This document shows, piece after piece, positions 1 through 6,306 of a DNA stretch of 11,746 nt (positions are counted from its first letter, which is position 1; every line of letters starts with the position of its first letter). Under the pieces are notes generated by a model. It was not told the origin of the DNA. It made no database searches and saw only the letters and a program-made list of their open reading frames with translations. This DNA comes from an uncultured Dorea sp. (lineage in GTDB: Bacteria > Bacillota > Clostridia > Lachnospirales > Lachnospiraceae). The translations under genes were made by a program, and so were the position numbers. Location: NCBI RefSeq assembly GCF_934294775.1, contig NZ_CAKRAH010000072.1, positions 1-11,746 of the forward strand. The letters run 5' to 3'.

Positions 1-2
1 AT

Positions 3-75
3 GGGCGTGTAGCTCAGGTGGTAGAGCACTTGACTTTTAATCAAGTTGTCCGGGGTTCGAATCCCCGCACGCTCA
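3..75 (+). tRNA. tRNA-Lys, anticodon TTT
   Basis: Complete 73-nt cloverleaf. Acceptor arm GGGCGTG pairs with CACGCTC (one G-T pair) and the discriminator is A. The D-arm is GCTC/GAGC. The anticodon stem CTTGA/TCAAG encloses the loop CTTTTAA, giving anticodon TTT. The T-arm CGGGG/CCCCG encloses TTCGAAT. No CCA is encoded, so CCA must be added after transcription. It decodes AAA/AAG. It begins two bases into the window, so it may be the last gene of a tRNA cluster to the left. A terminator follows directly. Confidence 0.97.
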
Positions 76-85
76 CGATTGATAA

Positions 86-123
86 AGACGCAGATTTTTC
101 GAATGAAAAGTTTGCGTTTTTTA
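86..123 (+). terminator. Intrinsic terminator after tRNA-Lys
   Basis: ACGCA (88-92) pairs with TGCGT (113-117). Inside it TTTTC (96-100) pairs with GAAAA (105-109 region), leaving a short loop. The 3' arm runs into a six-T tract (117-122). This suggests the Lys and Leu tRNA genes are separate transcripts. Confidence 0.7.
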
Positions 124-168
124 TACAAAAGTATAAAAGAAACTGCAGATGGCAGATTCTTTTGTATA
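122..168. repeat. Inverted repeat before tRNA-Leu(TAG)
   Basis: TATACAAAAG (122-131) and CTTTTGTATA (159-168) are perfect 10-bp inverted copies. Between them CTGC (143-146) and GCAG (152-155) form a second, nested pair. The right arm overlaps a possible -10 box, TATACT (165-170), about 10 nt before the tRNA start; the -35 region is weak. The repeat could be an operator-like site, a cruciform or a processing signal. I can support the symmetry but not a function. Confidence 0.5.
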
Positions 169-179
169 CTGATTTATAT

Positions 180-260
180 GCGGATGTGGCGGAATTGGCA
201 GACGCGCTAGACTTAGGATCTAGTGTCCACGACGTGCAGGTTCAAGTCCTGTTATCCGCA
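180..260 (+). tRNA. tRNA-Leu, anticodon TAG
   Basis: Class II tRNA of 81 nt with a long variable arm, as expected for leucine. Acceptor GCGGATG pairs with TATCCGC (one G-T pair) and the discriminator is A. The anticodon stem CTAGA/TCTAG encloses CTTAGGA, so the anticodon is TAG, reading CUN codons. The T-arm is GCAGG/CCTGT around TTCAAGT. No CCA is encoded. The acceptor sequence resembles that of the second tRNA-Leu at 6130-6212, which lies on the other strand. Confidence 0.97.
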
Positions 261-263
261 TTG

Positions 264-305
264 AAAAAGCATAACACCAGAAGATGTAGGTGTTATGCTT
301 TTTTT
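264..305 (+). terminator. Intrinsic terminator after tRNA-Leu(TAG)
   Basis: Arms at 264-278 and 289-303 pair through GCATAACACC/GGTGTTATGC, extended by A-T pairs, around a 10-nt loop, followed by a run of Ts. It separates the tRNA from the M20 gene, whose start codon lies about 47 nt downstream. Confidence 0.85.
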
Positions 306-351
306 CTTAATCTGCAATCACGGACAGCATAATAGAAAAGGGGAGAACGAC

Positions 352-1527
352 ATGAATTATTATGAGAGAGCGCAGGAACTCAGAGAAGAAACAATTGCAA
401 ACCGACGGTATTTCCACACAAATGCAGAAGTCGGACTTGATATGCCGAAAGCAAAAGCATATGTTATGAAAAAGCTTGCAGAGTATGGATTAGATCCCAA
501 GGAGTGTGGTTACGGAGTAACGGCAACTTTAGGTCACGGTGGAAAATGTCTGATGCTTCGCGCAGATATGGATGCGCTTCCGATGCCGGAAGAAAGTGGA
601 GAGCCATTTGCATGTCCGACGGGGAAAGAAGCGCATGCATGCGGACATGATTTTCACGCTGCGATGCTTTTAACAGCAGCTAAGATGCTTAAGGAAAATG
701 AGGCGGAACTGGAAGGAACGGTAAAATTCATGTTCCAGCCTGCAGAAGAGAACTTCCAGGGAAGCAAGAACATGCTTGAAAATGGAATACTTGAGAATCC
801 CAAAGTAGATGCTGCACTTGCTTATCATGTGGCAGCAGGACAGATGCCGGTAGGAATCTACATGTATAATGACAATGGACCAATGATGTATTCGGTAGAT
901 GGATTCCAGATTGATATCAAAGGAAAAGGTTCTCACGGGGCGTATCCGCAGAACGCAATTGATCCGATCAATATCGGAGTTCATGTATATCTGGCACTGG
1001 AAGCAATCATGGCAAGGGAAGTCGATCCAACCAAAGCATGCGTTATGACGGTTGGACAGTTTCAGGGAGGTACGGCAGAGAATATTATTCCGGATACTGC
1101 AATGCTGAAAGGAACCATCCGCAGCAATGATAAGCAGGCAAGAGAACTTATGGTCCGGAGAATGAAAGAAGTTGCAACAAAGACGGCAGAAAATTATGGT
1201 GGAACGGTAGAAATTACCATGCTTTCGGAGGTACCACCGCTTATCTGTGATCCGAAGCTTACAGATGAATTCGTAGGATATATGAAAGAAATGGACATCC
1301 CTGGAATGCAGCCATATCCTGGAATCTCTGCAAGTGCATCGGAAGATTTTGCTTCGATTGCAGAAAAGATTCCATCTACTTTTATGTATCTGTCTGCGGG
1401 ATATACAGATGAAAGAGGACAATACGGTGCACATAATCCAAAAGTACGCTTTAACGAAGACGTATGCCCGATCGGAGCAAGTTGTCTTGCATACTGTGCA
1501 ACGCAGTGGTTAAAAAATAATAAGTAA
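352..1527 (+). CDS. M20 family metallopeptidase / amidohydrolase
   Basis: A 391-residue cytoplasmic enzyme of the M20D type (N-acyl-amino acid or hippurate amidohydrolases), which cleave an amide bond using two metal ions. Start: the ATG at 352 has GGGGAG just upstream; reading further upstream enters the terminator hairpin. Visible motifs are RADMDALP (70-77), HACGHD (95-100; Cys97 and His99 are likely metal ligands), QPAEE (129-133, catalytic and ligand Glu), His159 in AYHV, GSHGAYP (193-199, lid-domain His195), SEDFA (330-334) and His361. All expected ligands are present and the length is normal for the family. There is no signal peptide. I see no convincing promoter between the terminator and the gene. 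The 5'-nucleotidase gene starts 67 nt downstream with no terminator between, so co-transcription is possible. The substrate cannot be told from sequence; an aminoacylase-like role is the safest reading. Confidence 0.93.
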   Translation: MNYYERAQELREETIANRRYFHTNAEVGLDMPKAKAYVMKKLAEYGLDPKECGYGVTATLGHGGKCLMLRADMDALPMPEESGEPFACPTGKEAHACGHDFHAAMLLTAAKMLKENEAELEGTVKFMFQPAEENFQGSKNMLENGILENPKVDAALAYHVAAGQMPVGIYMYNDNGPMMYSVDGFQIDIKGKGSHGAYPQNAIDPINIGVHVYLALEAIMAREVDPTKACVMTVGQFQGGTAENIIPDTAMLKGTIRSNDKQARELMVRRMKEVATKTAENYGGTVEITMLSEVPPLICDPKLTDEFVGYMKEMDIPGMQPYPGISASASEDFASIAEKIPSTFMYLSAGYTDERGQYGAHNPKVRFNEDVCPIGASCLAYCATQWLKNNK

Positions 1528-1594
1528 ATAAAGTTCGTGATAACGATAGAATTCTGCAGAGGAAGGATGCTTACGGGCAGAGAAAGGAAAAACT

Positions 1595-3559
1595 ATGAGA
1601 AAATGGAAGAAAATTGTTGTGGCAATGCTTGCAGTGATACTGTGTACACCGTCGGTGCTGGGGATGCAGACGGAGGCAGCACAGCAGGAGAAACAACTGG
1701 ATGTATTATTTACGCATGATACACATTCGCACCTGAATAGTTTTGATACGATCGTAGATGGGAAAAAACAGGAAGTAGGCGGATTTGCGAGACTCAAAAC
1801 GATGATTGATACTCAGAAGAAAAATAATCCGGATACACTTGTGTTTGATGCCGGTGATTTTTCGATGGGAACATTGATCCAGACAGTGTATACAACAGAG
1901 GCGGCAGAGCTGCGTATGCTGGGATATCTTGGATGTGATGTGACTACGCTTGGTAATCATGAATTTGATTACCGCTCCAGTGGACTTGCGGATATGTTGA
2001 AGACTGCTAAGAATTCAGAGGAAAAAGTTCCGGATCTTGTAGTCTGCAATGTGGACTGGGATGCGATGGAAGAGGAAGGGCTGACGAAAGGACAGAAGCA
2101 GATTCAGACAGCATTTCAGACATATGGAGTGAAGGACTATGTCGTGCTTCAAAAAGGAGATGTGAAGATTGCGGTTCTTGGAGTATTTGGAAAAGATTCC
2201 CTGGAATGTGCGCCGACGTGTGAATTAAAGTTCAAAGATCCGGTAGAAGCAGCCAGCGAGACAGTAAAAGAGATTCAGAAACATGAAGATGTGGATATGA
2301 TCGCCTGCGTTTCGCATAGTGGAACCTGGGAGGATGAAGATAGTTCGGAAGATGAGATCCTTGCAAAAAATGTTCCTGATATTGATCTGATCATAAGCGG
2401 ACATACGCATACAACACTGGAAGAACCAATCAGGCATGGAGATACCTATATCGTATCCTGTGGTGAATATGGGAAGAATCTGGGGGCATTGTCTATGACA
2501 CAGAAAAAGAATAAGCGCTGGAAAATGGACACATACAAACTGATGCCGGTTACAGATGAAGTAGAATCAGATCAGGCAACGCAAGAACGTATAGACGAAT
2601 TGATGAAAACCGTAGATACGAATTATCTGAGTCATTTTGGATATACCAAAGATCAGGTACTGGCGGAGAATGATATTGAATTTAACGATCTGGAAGAAAT
2701 GAGTACCAGACATGAAGAGCTGAATCTTGGAGATATTATGTCGGATGCATATGTGTATGCAGTAGAAAATTCAGAGGATTATGATGGAACGCCGGTAGAT
2801 ATCGCAGTTGTTCCAAGTGGAACAGTGCGTGATACATACACGAAGGGTGATATCACGGTGGAACAGGTATATAATTCATTTTCACTTGGAATCGGAAAAG
2901 ACGGGCTTGCCGGCTATCCTCTGATCAGTGCATATCTGACAGGAAAAGAATTAAAACTGGTGGCGGAAGTAGACGCTTCGGTATCGGATTTTATGACGAT
3001 TGCGAGACTATACTGTAGTGGTATGAACTTTACATATAATCCACACAGACTGATATTAAATAAAGTGACAGACTGTTATCTGACCAAAGACGGGGACAGA
3101 GAAGAAATACAGGATGACAAGCTGTACCGCGTGGTGACAGATCTGTATACCGGACAGATGCTGGGATCGGTGATAGACGTATCACATGGCTTGTTATCAA
3201 TCGTACCCAAAGATAAGAATGGAGAGCCAATAGAGAATCTGGAAGATCATGCAATCATGGAAGGCAAGACAGAATTAAAAGCCTGGGATGCGATCGCAAG
3301 ATACATGCAGTCATTTGACGATACAGACGGGGATGGAATTGCAAATGTATCCGAATACTATGCATCAACTCACGAACGTAAAGTTGTTGATGACAGCAGA
3401 AATATAATAGATCTGGTAAAACACCCGAATAGATTTGCGGCAATGATCATAGGGGTTGTGCTTATTGTTATCGTCTTAATCGCAGGTATTGTTCTGGTGA
3501 TCAGGAAAATTGCAAAGAGAATATTAAAAAAGAAGAAACAAAAGAAAATGAATATTTAG
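1595..3559 (+). CDS. Cell-surface 5'-nucleotidase / metallophosphoesterase, membrane anchored
   Basis: A 654-residue protein of the UshA/5'-nucleotidase type, which hydrolyses nucleotides outside the cell. Residues 1-29 are a signal peptide (basic start, hydrophobic core, AQ-like cleavage region). The metallophosphoesterase domain (about 34-320) has the full ligand set: HDTHSH (41-46), DAGD (85-88), GNHEFD (120-125), His241 in VSHSG, and GHTH (269-272). The C-terminal nucleotide-binding domain (about 345-570) includes NLGDIMSDA, SGTVRDTYTKGD and YNSFSLGIG. Residues 575-582 (DDTDGDGI) look like a calcium-binding DxDGDG loop. A transmembrane helix (about 613-637) followed by a Lys-rich tail ends the protein, so it is probably held in the membrane rather than sorted by an LPxTG motif, which is absent. 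The ATG at 1595 is preceded by AAAGGA. Purine/pyrimidine salvage or phosphate supply are likely roles. The gene ends at the bidirectional terminator. Confidence 0.93.
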   Translation: MRKWKKIVVAMLAVILCTPSVLGMQTEAAQQEKQLDVLFTHDTHSHLNSFDTIVDGKKQEVGGFARLKTMIDTQKKNNPDTLVFDAGDFSMGTLIQTVYTTEAAELRMLGYLGCDVTTLGNHEFDYRSSGLADMLKTAKNSEEKVPDLVVCNVDWDAMEEEGLTKGQKQIQTAFQTYGVKDYVVLQKGDVKIAVLGVFGKDSLECAPTCELKFKDPVEAASETVKEIQKHEDVDMIACVSHSGTWEDEDSSEDEILAKNVPDIDLIISGHTHTTLEEPIRHGDTYIVSCGEYGKNLGALSMTQKKNKRWKMDTYKLMPVTDEVESDQATQERIDELMKTVDTNYLSHFGYTKDQVLAENDIEFNDLEEMSTRHEELNLGDIMSDAYVYAVENSEDYDGTPVDIAVVPSGTVRDTYTKGDITVEQVYNSFSLGIGKDGLAGYPLISAYLTGKELKLVAEVDASVSDFMTIARLYCSGMNFTYNPHRLILNKVTDCYLTKDGDREEIQDDKLYRVVTDLYTGQMLGSVIDVSHGLLSIVPKDKNGEPIENLEDHAIMEGKTELKAWDAIARYMQSFDDTDGDGIANVSEYYASTHERKVVDDSRNIIDLVKHPNRFAAMIIGVVLIVIVLIAGIVLVIRKIAKRILKKKKQKKMNI

Positions 3560-3594
3560 ATAGAGAGATACACTCTAATTTAATATTTAATAAT

Positions 3595-3628
3595 AAAAAA
3601 ACATGTCGGATAACCGGCATGTTTTTTA
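3595..3628. terminator. Bidirectional terminator between convergent genes
   Basis: ACATGTCGG (3601-3609) pairs with CCGGCATGT (3614-3622) with one G-T pair. Six As precede the hairpin and six Ts follow it, so it can stop transcription from the nucleotidase on the plus strand and from the acidic membrane protein on the minus strand. Confidence 0.9.
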
Positions 3629-3638
3629 GGTTAAATGA

Positions 3639-4562
3639 TTATCGTATTACGAATTTTCTTATAATGCAGCTGATCACACCCGCAACACAGATTGGAAGTA
3701 ATGTTTCTTTTAAACTTCCAAATACCTGCAGTGCACTTGCAACACCCTGCAGTGCAGATGGTGACTGCGGAATCAGTGAATAGAAAAGGGCTGAACAGTA
3801 TGTACCGGCACCTATAATAATAAATGAAACCAGTCCGCGTCCTGTATCAATCTTGTCCCCTTTCCGATTATATTTCTTTCCGCCAAGAACGCAGAAGAAT
3901 GTAATAATCTCATAGAGCAGTAAGACAGCAGCTACAGCCAGATAAGCAATCAATGGCTGGTTCGCAGCAGTCATGCTTGAAACAATGCTGTCAAAAGAAC
4001 CGATATTAGAGATAAAATGCGTTCCCAGTAAATAGATAATTGCTGCAATCAGAAGCATTGTACCGATTCTAAGAAGTAGATTGATTGTTTTTAATATAAA
4101 TTTTCCACCTGTTTTTGCGGTTTTTGCAACAGGTTTGGCAAGATTTGGAACCTTTACATTTCCTCGTTTTTTCTTTTTACTGCTTTTTTCTTTATTGTCA
4201 TCTTTTTTCTTTTTATTACGTCTGTTACGGCGGTTGTCATAATAATCGTCATCGTCGTCGTCATCGTAATCATCATCGTCATCGTCGTCGTCATCGTAAT
4301 CATCATAGTCATCGTCGTTGTAATAGTGATCATACTTTTTACTGTTTTTTCTGGCGTTGAGTTTGGCTGTCAGCTTATCATAGTCATTTTTCCGGATATA
4401 ATCTGTATGATCAATATCAGAAAGACCGGATAATACATCACGGTAATCATCATCATCATCATCGATGGAGATGTCTGGCAGCTCACCTTCGTAGATTACT
4501 TCGAAGTCATCATCGAAGATATCTGTTGTTCGCCTTGTGTTTTTCTTATTATTTATACTCAT
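3639..4562 (-). CDS. Hypothetical membrane protein with Asp/Tyr-rich repeat segment
   Basis: A 307-residue protein that I do not recognise by family. Residues 1-60 are acidic and contain a run of six Asp (35-39 region). Residues 83-109 are almost entirely Asp with scattered Tyr. Residues 111-135 flip to strongly basic (Arg/Lys/Asn). Four hydrophobic helices follow (about 160-184, 204-228, 243-264 and 287-306). There is no signal peptide, so the charged N-terminal half is probably cytoplasmic. The Asp segment is encoded by 30-bp tandem repeats. The start ATG (4560-4562) has a clear AGGAGG (4572-4577) at 9-nt spacing and a promoter further upstream. The gene is monocistronic: a terminator lies at its 3' end and a divergent gene behind it. 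The polyacidic stretch next to a polybasic one could bind cations or interact electrostatically, but that is a guess. Confidence 0.85.
   Translation of the reverse strand: MSINNKKNTRRTTDIFDDDFEVIYEGELPDISIDDDDDDYRDVLSGLSDIDHTDYIRKNDYDKLTAKLNARKNSKKYDHYYNDDDYDDYDDDDDDDDDYDDDDDDDYYDNRRNRRNKKKKDDNKEKSSKKKKRGNVKVPNLAKPVAKTAKTGGKFILKTINLLLRIGTMLLIAAIIYLLGTHFISNIGSFDSIVSSMTAANQPLIAYLAVAAVLLLYEIITFFCVLGGKKYNRKGDKIDTGRGLVSFIIIGAGTYCSALFYSLIPQSPSALQGVASALQVFGSLKETLLPICVAGVISCIIRKFVIR
4251..4320. repeat. 30-bp tandem repeat encoding Asp/Tyr run
   Basis: Positions 4251-4280 and 4281-4310 are 30-bp copies differing at one base. A partial third copy (4311-4320, 9 of 10 matching) follows. The period is ten codons, so the frame is kept whatever the copy number. 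On the minus strand the unit reads as Asp codons (GAC/GAT) interrupted by a Tyr codon. The near-identity suggests recent slippage or unequal exchange. Confidence 0.85.
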
Positions 4563-4595
4563 TATTTAATCCCTCCTGGATACTACCCATATTCT

Positions 4596-4624
4596 ATTTT
4601 ATAATGTTTGAAAAAAACTCTCAA
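4596..4624 (-). promoter_or_regulatory. Sigma-A type promoter of the acidic membrane protein gene
   Basis: On the minus strand, TTGAGA (4619-4624) and TAAAAT (4596-4601) are 17 nt apart. Transcription would start about 25-30 nt before the start codon's ribosome binding site. Confidence 0.6.
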
Positions 4625-4717
4625 GAGAGGTCACAGAATATTCACGAAGTTGTAAGGAAAACTTTAGAATTGTATCATTTGTCAACAAAAGCTTAACGTA
4701 TATGAAAAATCTGTTTA

Positions 4718-4746
4718 TTGTCTAATGAGAATGAATCACGTATAAT
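4718..4746 (+). promoter_or_regulatory. Sigma-A type promoter of the CmpB-like gene
   Basis: TTGTCT (4718-4723) and a perfect TATAAT (4741-4746) are spaced by 17 nt. The start codon is at 4867, so the transcript would carry a leader of about 110 nt. The 304-bp intergenic region 4563-4866 otherwise holds only the divergent promoter at 4596-4624. I see no convincing riboswitch or terminator fold in the leader. Confidence 0.75.
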
Positions 4747-4866
4747 ATGATGTAAGTCTGGTAAGACCGGAAAATTACAGGAGTATGAAAGTACATAGGA
4801 ATGATGTAATAGGAAGGATCATAATTTATCGGAGAAAGAATATGGTAATAAGGAAAGGATGAGTAG

Positions 4867-5868
4867 ATGCAGATTTATTATTTTGCACTGTACTTTTTTG
4901 TGTATGGTTTTTTAGGATGGTGTACGGAGGTCGCGTATGCTGCAGTAAAAGAAGGAAAGTTTGTAAACAGAGGATTCTTAAATGGTCCCATCTGTCCGGT
5001 ATATGGAATCGGTGTCGGAGTGGTTGTCCAGTTTCTGACACCGTTTGAAGAGAATCTGCTTCTTCTCTATATAACATCGACATTATTGGTTACAGCTATT
5101 GAGGGAATTACAGGATACCTTCTGGAGAAAATATTCCATAATAAGTGGTGGGATTATTCGAACCAGCCACTTAATATTGGCGGATATGTATGTCTGATAT
5201 TTTCATTGATCTGGGGAGTGTTCTGCGTACTGATCGTGAAAGTGATTCATCCGCTGATCCATAAAGCGCTGACACTGATACCACTGGTTGTTGGAATTAT
5301 AATTATGGCAGCACTGGCAATTGCACTTTTTGCCGATCTGTATGTAACTGCTTCCGGAATCCTTAAGATGAACCGCAGACTGGAAGCGATGGAGAAGATT
5401 GCTTCTGAACTTAAGGATCTCTCTAATAAGGTCGGAGAAAATATTTACGAAAATGTAATGGAAGGCAAAGAGTTCCAGGAAGAGAAGAAAGAGCAGTTAG
5501 GCAATGCAAAAGAAGAATTCAAAGAACGTCTGGAAGAACCAAAGGCGATCGTAGATGGATTCAAAGAACGTCTGGAAGAACCAAAGGCGATCGTAGATGG
5601 ATTCAAAGAACGCCTGGAAGAGCCAAGGGCAATTGTGGATGGTTTGAAAGAACGTTTGGAAGAGCCAAAAGCCCGTGTTGGAGAAATGGCTCCGAAGATC
5701 AATATAGAAGAGATGAAGGTCCGTATGGAAGAACTGAAAGCCAGATACGAAGAGATGGCAGAGAACCGTACAAAAGTCGGAGAACGTCTGGTGAAGGCAT
5801 TCCCTCGGATGCAGTCAGGGCAGCATAAGGAGATTTTGGAGGAGTTGAAGGAGAGGATAAGAAAATAA
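4867..5868 (+). CDS. CmpB-type (PF06541) putative ABC-transporter membrane protein with repeat tail
   Basis: A 333-residue protein. The first about 165 residues match the 'putative ABC-transporter type IV' family (CmpB), common in Clostridia and of unproven function. Hallmarks visible are GFLGWCTEV (14-22), RGFLNGPICPVYGIG (35-49) and WWDYSNQPLNIGGYVCL (94-110). About five hydrophobic helices fall at 3-25, 42-58, 65-88, 105-127 and 137-160. From about 168 it becomes a long charged, helix-prone cytoplasmic tail (168-333) containing four 14-residue repeats (218-273) of the form FKERLEEPKAIVDG. The tail is much longer than the core family needs. The start ATG has AAAGG 8 nt upstream. No ATPase partner lies next to it, so the transporter label is family-level only. 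Element A begins 3 nt after its stop codon. Confidence 0.85.
   Translation: MQIYYFALYFFVYGFLGWCTEVAYAAVKEGKFVNRGFLNGPICPVYGIGVGVVVQFLTPFEENLLLLYITSTLLVTAIEGITGYLLEKIFHNKWWDYSNQPLNIGGYVCLIFSLIWGVFCVLIVKVIHPLIHKALTLIPLVVGIIIMAALAIALFADLYVTASGILKMNRRLEAMEKIASELKDLSNKVGENIYENVMEGKEFQEEKKEQLGNAKEEFKERLEEPKAIVDGFKERLEEPKAIVDGFKERLEEPRAIVDGLKERLEEPKARVGEMAPKINIEEMKVRMEELKARYEEMAENRTKVGERLVKAFPRMQSGQHKEILEELKERIRK
5518..5685 (+). repeat. Four 42-bp tandem repeats (14 residues each)
   Basis: Units are at 5518-5559, 5560-5601, 5602-5643 and 5644-5685. The first two are identical base for base. The third differs mostly at synonymous third positions plus one Lys-to-Arg change. The fourth is the most diverged and ends in KARVGE. 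Each unit encodes FKERLEEPKAIVDG or a variant. The divergence gradient suggests the first two copies arose by a recent duplication. Confidence 0.95.
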
Positions 5869-5871
5869 GTG

Positions 5872-5970
5872 TTAATACATTAATTTGGGGTGGATTCCCG
5901 GTCCTTATGCTATCCAGCCCTTATACCAAGGCATACGCAAGTCGTGACAGACAGGCGATACTTAATGTAT
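5872..5970 (+). ncRNA. Structured repeat element A (compact form)
   Basis: About 99 nt. The closing stem ATACATTAA (5875-5883) pairs perfectly with TTAATGTAT (5962-5970). Inside, the 5' side carries GGTGG (5889-5893) and TCCCGGTCC (5896-5904), and the 3' side carries GTCGTGA (5941-5947) and CAGGCG (5952-5957). Between them a 36-nt domain folds with CTTATGC (5904-5910) against GCAT (5931-5934) and AAG (5939-5941). The same conserved blocks, in the same order and orientation, occur in element B at 11469-11742, where the closing stem has a T-A to C-G exchange. No open frame explains the conservation. It starts 3 nt after the stop codon of the CmpB-like gene. A structured RNA or small mobile element is likely. 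The specific family is unproven; HEARO/omegaRNA-like is a hypothesis. Confidence 0.6.
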
Positions 5971-5986
5971 CAAACGAAGGGCCACA

Positions 5987-6088
5987 ATGAAATAGTACAT
6001 TAAACAACAATTTGATATCTGGGTGAGTGTGGATGTAGCGGAAAGTGCGCTGAAGATTATAGAAGAGATTGAAAAGTCGCAGGAATAA
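5987..6088 (+). pseudogene. Possible gene remnant, C-terminal fragment of unknown protein
   Basis: After element A, a frame reads ATG AAA then a TAG stop (5993-5995). It then stays open for 30 codons to a TAA at 6086-6088, ending in the protein-like stretch VDVAESALKIIEEIEKSQE. AAGGG (5977-5981 region) lies before the ATG. The codon use resembles neighbouring genes and the end looks like a natural amphipathic helix, but no start in this frame has a good ribosome binding site. It may be the 3' end of a gene whose front was lost. Chance is also possible at this length. I do not recognise the family. Confidence 0.3.
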
Positions 6089-6093
6089 AAAAA

Positions 6094-6125
6094 GAAAGCC
6101 TTGAAGATTTCTCTTCAAGGCTTTT
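6094..6125. terminator. Bidirectional terminator
   Basis: AAGCCTTGAAGA (6096-6107) and TCTTCAAGGCTT (6112-6123) form a perfect 12-bp stem with a four-base loop. Ts follow on the plus strand, and an A-rich run before it provides the T tract for the minus strand. It would end transcripts from the CmpB-like gene/element A side and from tRNA-Leu(CAG) on the other strand. Confidence 0.88.
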
Positions 6126-6129
6126 GTTA

Positions 6130-6212
6130 TGCGGAAAAAGGGACTTGAACCCTCACAGGATTGCTCCCACTAGAACCTGAATCTAGCGCGTCTGCCATTC
6201 CGCCATTTCCGC
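6130..6212 (-). tRNA. tRNA-Leu, anticodon CAG
   Basis: An 83-nt class II tRNA on the minus strand. Acceptor GCGGAAA pairs with TTTCCGC and the discriminator is A. The anticodon stem CTAGA/TCTAG encloses TTCAGGT, so the anticodon is CAG, reading CUG. The long variable arm (GGGAGCAATCCTGTG region) and the T-arm with GGTTCAAGT are present. No CCA is encoded. It has its own promoter and a terminator. Confidence 0.97.
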
Positions 6213-6224
6213 TTGACAAGTAGT

Positions 6225-6253
6225 ATAATATCACAGGTCTACGGAAAATGCAA
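6225..6253 (-). promoter_or_regulatory. Promoter of tRNA-Leu(CAG)
   Basis: On the minus strand, TTGCAT (6248-6253) and TATTAT (6225-6230) are separated by 17 nt. The predicted start falls about 6 nt before the tRNA 5' end. The stretch 6254-6306, between this promoter and the end of the DUF4317 gene, is almost pure A/T and shows no clean GC-rich terminator. Confidence 0.65.
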
Positions 6254-6306
6254 ATGTTTTTTTGAAAAAAATTAAAAAAATTTCAATTTTTTAGAAAATA
6301 TGAAAA

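Noticed and set aside
18..332. Open frame of 104 codons across the first two tRNAs
   Set aside because: It runs through two complete tRNA genes and two terminators; coding is implausible.
328..333. CATAAT as -10 box for the M20 gene
   Set aside because: No matching -35 at 16-18 nt, and the predicted start would fall on the ribosome binding site.
670..1434. Long open frame on the minus strand (254 codons) opposite the M20 gene
   Set aside because: It lies wholly inside a gene with all family motifs, is rich in Cys, His and Ile as typical for antisense frames, and has no credible ribosome binding site.
4785..4862. A 25-codon small frame (MKVHRNDVIGRIIIYRRKNM and on) in the leader of the CmpB-like gene, just after AGGAG
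   Set aside because: The spacing between AGGAG and the ATG is only 1 nt, too short for normal initiation, and there is nothing else to support it. It could be revisited if conserved in relatives.
5518..5685. CRISPR-like array
   Set aside because: The 42-bp units are directly adjacent without spacers, keep the reading frame and encode a repeat peptide.
6254..6306. Terminator for the DUF4317 gene in the A/T-rich stretch
   Set aside because: Only A-T pairing is possible and no GC-containing stem can be drawn, so I do not call one.
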